Shown: in pieces, positions 15,329-18,674 of the stretch
Numbering within the stretch: the first letter of the stretch is position 1
Layout of the letters: each line of letters starts with the position of its first letter
Source of the DNA: Coemansia sp. RSA 922
Lineage: Eukaryota; Kickxellomycota; Kickxellomycetes; Kickxellales; Kickxellaceae
Length of the DNA: 18,674 bases
NCBI GenBank assembly: GCA_027577415.1
Contig: JANBQS010000411.1
Coordinates: forward strand, 1-18,674
Direction of reading: 5' to 3'
Notes under the pieces: model-generated
Databases searched by the model: none
Told to the model about the DNA's origin: nothing
What the model saw: only the letters and a program-made list of their open reading frames with translations
Program-made: the position numbers and the translations under genes

Positions 15329-18300
15329 ATGACACAAAAACCGGACAGCTTGCCCCAGGACGGCAGTGAGAGCCTCGTCGCCGAAGGCACTAGTGCTAAT
15401 AAGTCGGACATATATGGCGACATGACAACAAACTCGTCTCTATTGCTACGGCTGTTTACATCGCAATTCTTTGACTCGTGGCTTGCGGTCAGCTATCTCT
15501 TTCGGTACCCACACATTCCAGGAGTGCAGCACTACCTTTGCAATGAGCTGCGCAAGTTTCCGCTCGAGGAGGTAGAGTTTTTCCTGCCGCAGTTGGTTCA
15601 CTTACTAATTACGCGCCCGAACGAGTCGACGGCTATAGAATCCATGCTGCTGGATATGTCTTTACAGTCGTCGCACGTGGCAATGATCCTCTACTGGTAC
15701 TTACAGGCGTACCTAGCGGATCTTGCTCCCAATCCGCGCACAGTGCCGTTCAAACACTGCCAGCGCATGTTCAACCAAGTACAGGAACTGCTGTTTACGG
15801 ACATTGCGCCCGAGCTTATAATCGATACCGCCGAACCAACGCAGCACGCGTTTTTTCACGCCATGGAGAACGTAAAGTCTGCCATTGCTCCGCCTGGACG
15901 CCTATCGAGCCTGGCCTCACGCTTTAGAACGATGCTCCGCCTAGCGCCACAGGTCCGCGAGAACTCGCAGTCGGCCTTTGTCGGGATCGGCGCTGCGCTA
16001 GCTTCATTCGGGGCGCCATCGCTGGCACCGACCATGGGCTGGCTTGCATTGGCGCAGGGCCAGTGCGTCAAGCTGTCAGAGAGAGCTGGCGAGGAGCCCG
16101 AATTGCCTCATCAATACAAGTCGCTTGCAAACAAGAGCAGGCCATCCATGTCTGCATCGCTTGCTAGATCTGCTTCAGTGGCACGGAGTAGGGTGGAGAA
16201 GCGGCCCGCTCACGCAAAGAAACCCAGCCGAGACCTATCTAGGCCTCGTGTACCTGGCTCTGCTGTGCACAGCACCTTTTCCGCCGACGCAATCCCCGAG
16301 AGTCCCGCTGGCACTGCCGGCTTTGAGCATGGCGACCGCATTTCGAGTAGCCAGCCAGATACTCCCTCTGTTCATGGTGTAGAAAACATGCAGGCAGCGG
16401 GCACAACGACCAGAACTAGTAGCCTAGGTAACCTGGTGTCGGAGACGAGCGAAGCCCTTGAGCTGGAGAGTGGACAGGCTGCTGAACCGACCAGCGCGAC
16501 CAGTGGCAATAGTGCGTCTTCTTTGGATAGCTTTTCGCCGCTACAACGTGCAGCATCTAGTGGCAGACCACGCACGCCTAGTGGTCGCATGTCTATTGAT
16601 TCGTGCCGAACCGTAGCCGTCATGGAAACTCTGGAGCGCCCACGCTCGATGCTGGCGAGCACCGGGATGGCGATTGACGCCGAAGCCACCGCCAAGGACA
16701 ACACTGCTGCGATCTCTCGCAAAAGCTACTTGAGCAAGGCCACCAAGCAGTTTCAAAGGAACGCCAAAGTATTAGATCGCCGGATGAGTCGCCCCATCGA
16801 TGTCGCCAAAGCCAGCACTGACAGCAGTCATCAGACAGCGAGTACCATCGATCATGTCGTGGGTGACCGTAATGTCCACGATTTGTGCGAAGACAGGGCT
16901 GCAACGATGCGTGCGGCCTTGGACGACATGGCAGTGTTTATGGAAAGAGAACGGCTGAAACTTGAGCGTAGAACTGGCTACTTTAGCGCTGAGATCAAGT
17001 TCATGACGACGTTGATGGACATATCACAGCGAGTATGTGCCGTTTCTCGACTTGGGCGCCAGCAATTCCTCAAAGCAGAGCTGACCTTGCTCAATCACAA
17101 CCTGGACAAGAGCACGTGTATCCCTTTGTGGTGTCCCGACTCGAATGGTCTTTGCCACCACCGCATTGTGCGCATACCTACAGAGGACACGGTTGTTCTC
17201 AATTCAGCTGAGCGGGCGCCGTATTTATTGACTCTGGAGGTCTTGGAGCCTGAGCGGTCGGAACATGCCGAAAGCATATGGTCGGCTTCCGTTTCCGGAG
17301 AAGGGTCTTGTCTAGCCACGCTAGCGACCGATAACACGGCCCCGGACGTCGGAGGAAGTCATGGCGATCCAGTCCCCCTTTACGTTGACCCGGTTGAACT
17401 TGGCGAGATCAGCCCTAGCAAGGGCCAGGCCGTTGATATTCATGTGCCGGCCGATTTGCTTCTAGGAAAGCCCGCTGCCCCCAGGCCTCCGTCGCTCGTT
17501 TTGCCCACAGCGCCACGCACGCCTCTGCCGCCAGCAGCTGGAGAAGATGTCGACGAGCAGCTCATGGCGGAGGTCTTTGGCGACATTGACAATATTAGCG
17601 ATATCCCTGATACGCCACTGTCGCCTGCAGTCCGCCGCCGTCAATCTGGTGGCTATGGTGTCAACGGGCAGCTCATGACAGGCAAAGACAGCGCACGTGC
17701 TGTATCGAGCCCTGCTGCTTCTTCTGCGACGGAACATGAGCCACTGGATTTCAATCGGCAAACGCCACCCGTGGACAAGAGACACAGGCCAAGCTTGCCA
17801 CAGCGCGAAAATAGCCCGGCATTGCTAGCCGTCCCGACAACCCCTCGCGCCTTTATCAGTCAGGAAGAGATTCGGGCGCGCATGCGCACAGCATCGGTGC
17901 TTCTTGCCCAGCTCGCGCGTCAGCAAAAGGCGCTCGGTATCAAGGTAGCCAACCTGGTTGTTCCTCAGCCCGCCATCGCTGCGGATAGTGAGGGCTTAAG
18001 GGCGAAGGGCGACATGTCTGACACGATGAAGCGGCGCGGCAAGCTTGGAAACGCGACTAGTCAGGCCCTGGCGATGGAAGAGATCCGCGAAAAGCTGGTC
18101 CGCGAAATGATGCAGTTGGAAGAGCTTCGTCTAAAACAACCAGGGCTAGACAGCGTGCCGAGCTCGGCGGCAGTCGATGATGGCACTGCCCAGGGTGCTG
18201 AGAGCGACATTGGCTTTGATGAGGTAGAGTTCAAAGATGACCCCAGCGCAAAGGTGCTCAAGGAGGACTGGGAGTCAAAGAAGGCGCGAATTCGTCGGGC

Positions 18301-18674
18301 GTCGCCGTATGGACGACGTAAAAACTGGAACCTTCTCTCGGTCATTGTGAAGGAGGGTGCGGACCTGCGGCAGGAGCAACTGGCGCTACAGCTCATTCGA
18401 GAGATGCAGCGGATCTGGCAGCGCGAGCAAATCGACGTGTTTGTGCAGTACTACCGCATCATGGTAACAGGCGAAGGCTGCGGACTGATGGAGACCATCA
18501 CAAACACGGTATCTGTACATTCGATCAAAAAGGAATTTTACTCGCGCAACTCTGGGTACGTCGGACCGCCCTACACCCTGTATAATTACTTTGTCACCTC
18601 CTACGGCACGCCAGACACTCAGCGCTTTCGCGATGCGCAGGACAACTTTATGCGCAGCCTGGTGCCCTACTCGC
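15329..18674 (+). CDS. PIK1: phosphatidylinositol 4-kinase, Pik1/PI4K-III-beta (partial, 3' end outside window)
   Basis: One uninterrupted frame from the ATG at 15329 to the window edge, 1115 complete codons. Residues ~38-150 are the lipid-kinase-unique helical domain (SWLAVSYLFRYPHIPG, EEVEFFLPQLVHLL). Residues ~200-530 are a Ser/Pro-rich linker. Residues ~540-640 hold the Pik1-type block ELTLLNHNL (584-592) and IVRIP...VVLNSAERAPYLL. A second linker (~645-985) includes helices at 843-866 and 917-936. The kinase domain begins near 990: NLLSVIVKEGADLRQEQLAL, with Lys1008 the probable ATP-binding lysine, then QLIREMQRIW and SVHSIKKEF. The HRD-like and DFG segments lie beyond 18674. Pik1 makes PI4P at the Golgi and nucleus and, with Frq1/NCS-1 and Arf, drives secretion. 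Upstream in-frame TGA at 15311 fixes the start, though MTTNSS (residue 32) is a second candidate. The linkers make it longer than the 1066-residue yeast protein. Confidence 0.95.
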   Translation, partial: MTQKPDSLPQDGSESLVAEGTSANKSDIYGDMTTNSSLLLRLFTSQFFDSWLAVSYLFRYPHIPGVQHYLCNELRKFPLEEVEFFLPQLVHLLITRPNESTAIESMLLDMSLQSSHVAMILYWYLQAYLADLAPNPRTVPFKHCQRMFNQVQELLFTDIAPELIIDTAEPTQHAFFHAMENVKSAIAPPGRLSSLASRFRTMLRLAPQVRENSQSAFVGIGAALASFGAPSLAPTMGWLALAQGQCVKLSERAGEEPELPHQYKSLANKSRPSMSASLARSASVARSRVEKRPAHAKKPSRDLSRPRVPGSAVHSTFSADAIPESPAGTAGFEHGDRISSSQPDTPSVHGVENMQAAGTTTRTSSLGNLVSETSEALELESGQAAEPTSATSGNSASSLDSFSPLQRAASSGRPRTPSGRMSIDSCRTVAVMETLERPRSMLASTGMAIDAEATAKDNTAAISRKSYLSKATKQFQRNAKVLDRRMSRPIDVAKASTDSSHQTASTIDHVVGDRNVHDLCEDRAATMRAALDDMAVFMERERLKLERRTGYFSAEIKFMTTLMDISQRVCAVSRLGRQQFLKAELTLLNHNLDKSTCIPLWCPDSNGLCHHRIVRIPTEDTVVLNSAERAPYLLTLEVLEPERSEHAESIWSASVSGEGSCLATLATDNTAPDVGGSHGDPVPLYVDPVELGEISPSKGQAVDIHVPADLLLGKPAAPRPPSLVLPTAPRTPLPPAAGEDVDEQLMAEVFGDIDNISDIPDTPLSPAVRRRQSGGYGVNGQLMTGKDSARAVSSPAASSATEHEPLDFNRQTPPVDKRHRPSLPQRENSPALLAVPTTPRAFISQEEIRARMRTASVLLAQLARQQKALGIKVANLVVPQPAIAADSEGLRAKGDMSDTMKRRGKLGNATSQALAMEEIREKLVREMMQLEELRLKQPGLDSVPSSAAVDDGTAQGAESDIGFDEVEFKDDPSAKVLKEDWESKKARIRRASPYGRRKNWNLLSVIVKEGADLRQEQLALQLIREMQRIWQREQIDVFVQYYRIMVTGEGCGLMETITNTVSVHSIKKEFYSRNSGYVGPPYTLYNYFVTSYGTPDTQRFRDAQDNFMRSLVPYS

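Overview
The window is a gene-dense piece of a fungal nuclear chromosome. The evidence is compact genes separated by roughly 70 to 560 bp, few introns of about 100 bp with GT/AG ends (one with an exact TACTAAC branch-point box), and eukaryote-only families: alpha-tubulin, a UBE3A-type HECT ligase, a CDK12/Ctk1 kinase, CCDC47 and Pik1. Animal-type chromatin genes (MBIP-like, MYSM1-like) that are missing from common yeasts, together with a GPI-anchored cysteine-rich wall-type protein, suggest an early-diverging fungus, perhaps Kickxellomycotina. That placement is inference.

Layout. 1-156 is the last exon of alpha-tubulin (+). 274-1101 (-) encodes a secreted 12-cysteine protein with a likely GPI signal. 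1102-1660 is noncoding and holds a long imperfect inverted repeat. 1661-4039 (-) is a UBE3A/Hul4-type HECT ubiquitin ligase. It is divergent from 4440-6394 (+), a three-exon GTPBP1/2-family translational GTPase. That gene converges, with only 72 bp between stop codons, on 6467-7612 (-), an MBIP-like chromatin protein. A minus-strand series follows: 7761-10052 CTK1/CDK12 kinase, 10265-10909 zeta-class GST/maleylacetoacetate isomerase, 11026-13326 SANT plus JAMM deubiquitinase resembling MYSM1, and 13640-14880 CCDC47 (two exons). 15329-18674 (+) is a phosphatidylinositol 4-kinase (Pik1) that runs off the window inside its kinase domain.

How the genes fit together. These are mostly conserved housekeeping genes, not an accessory island or operon. 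Three of them (MBIP-like, CTK1, MYSM1-like) act in chromatin and RNA polymerase II transcription and lie side by side apart from the GST gene. Two (HECT ligase, JAMM protease) are in ubiquitin biology. CCDC47 and Pik1 belong to the ER/Golgi membrane system. I see no mobile elements, tRNA/rRNA genes or CRISPR.

The points most worth a second look are: a GTPBP1-family GTPase that has lost both the P-loop Asp and the catalytic His typical of EF-Tu-like GTPases; the intergenic dyad at 1487-1553; the fungal MBIP and SWIRM-less MYSM1-like proteins; and dyads and upstream ORFs in two divergent promoters.
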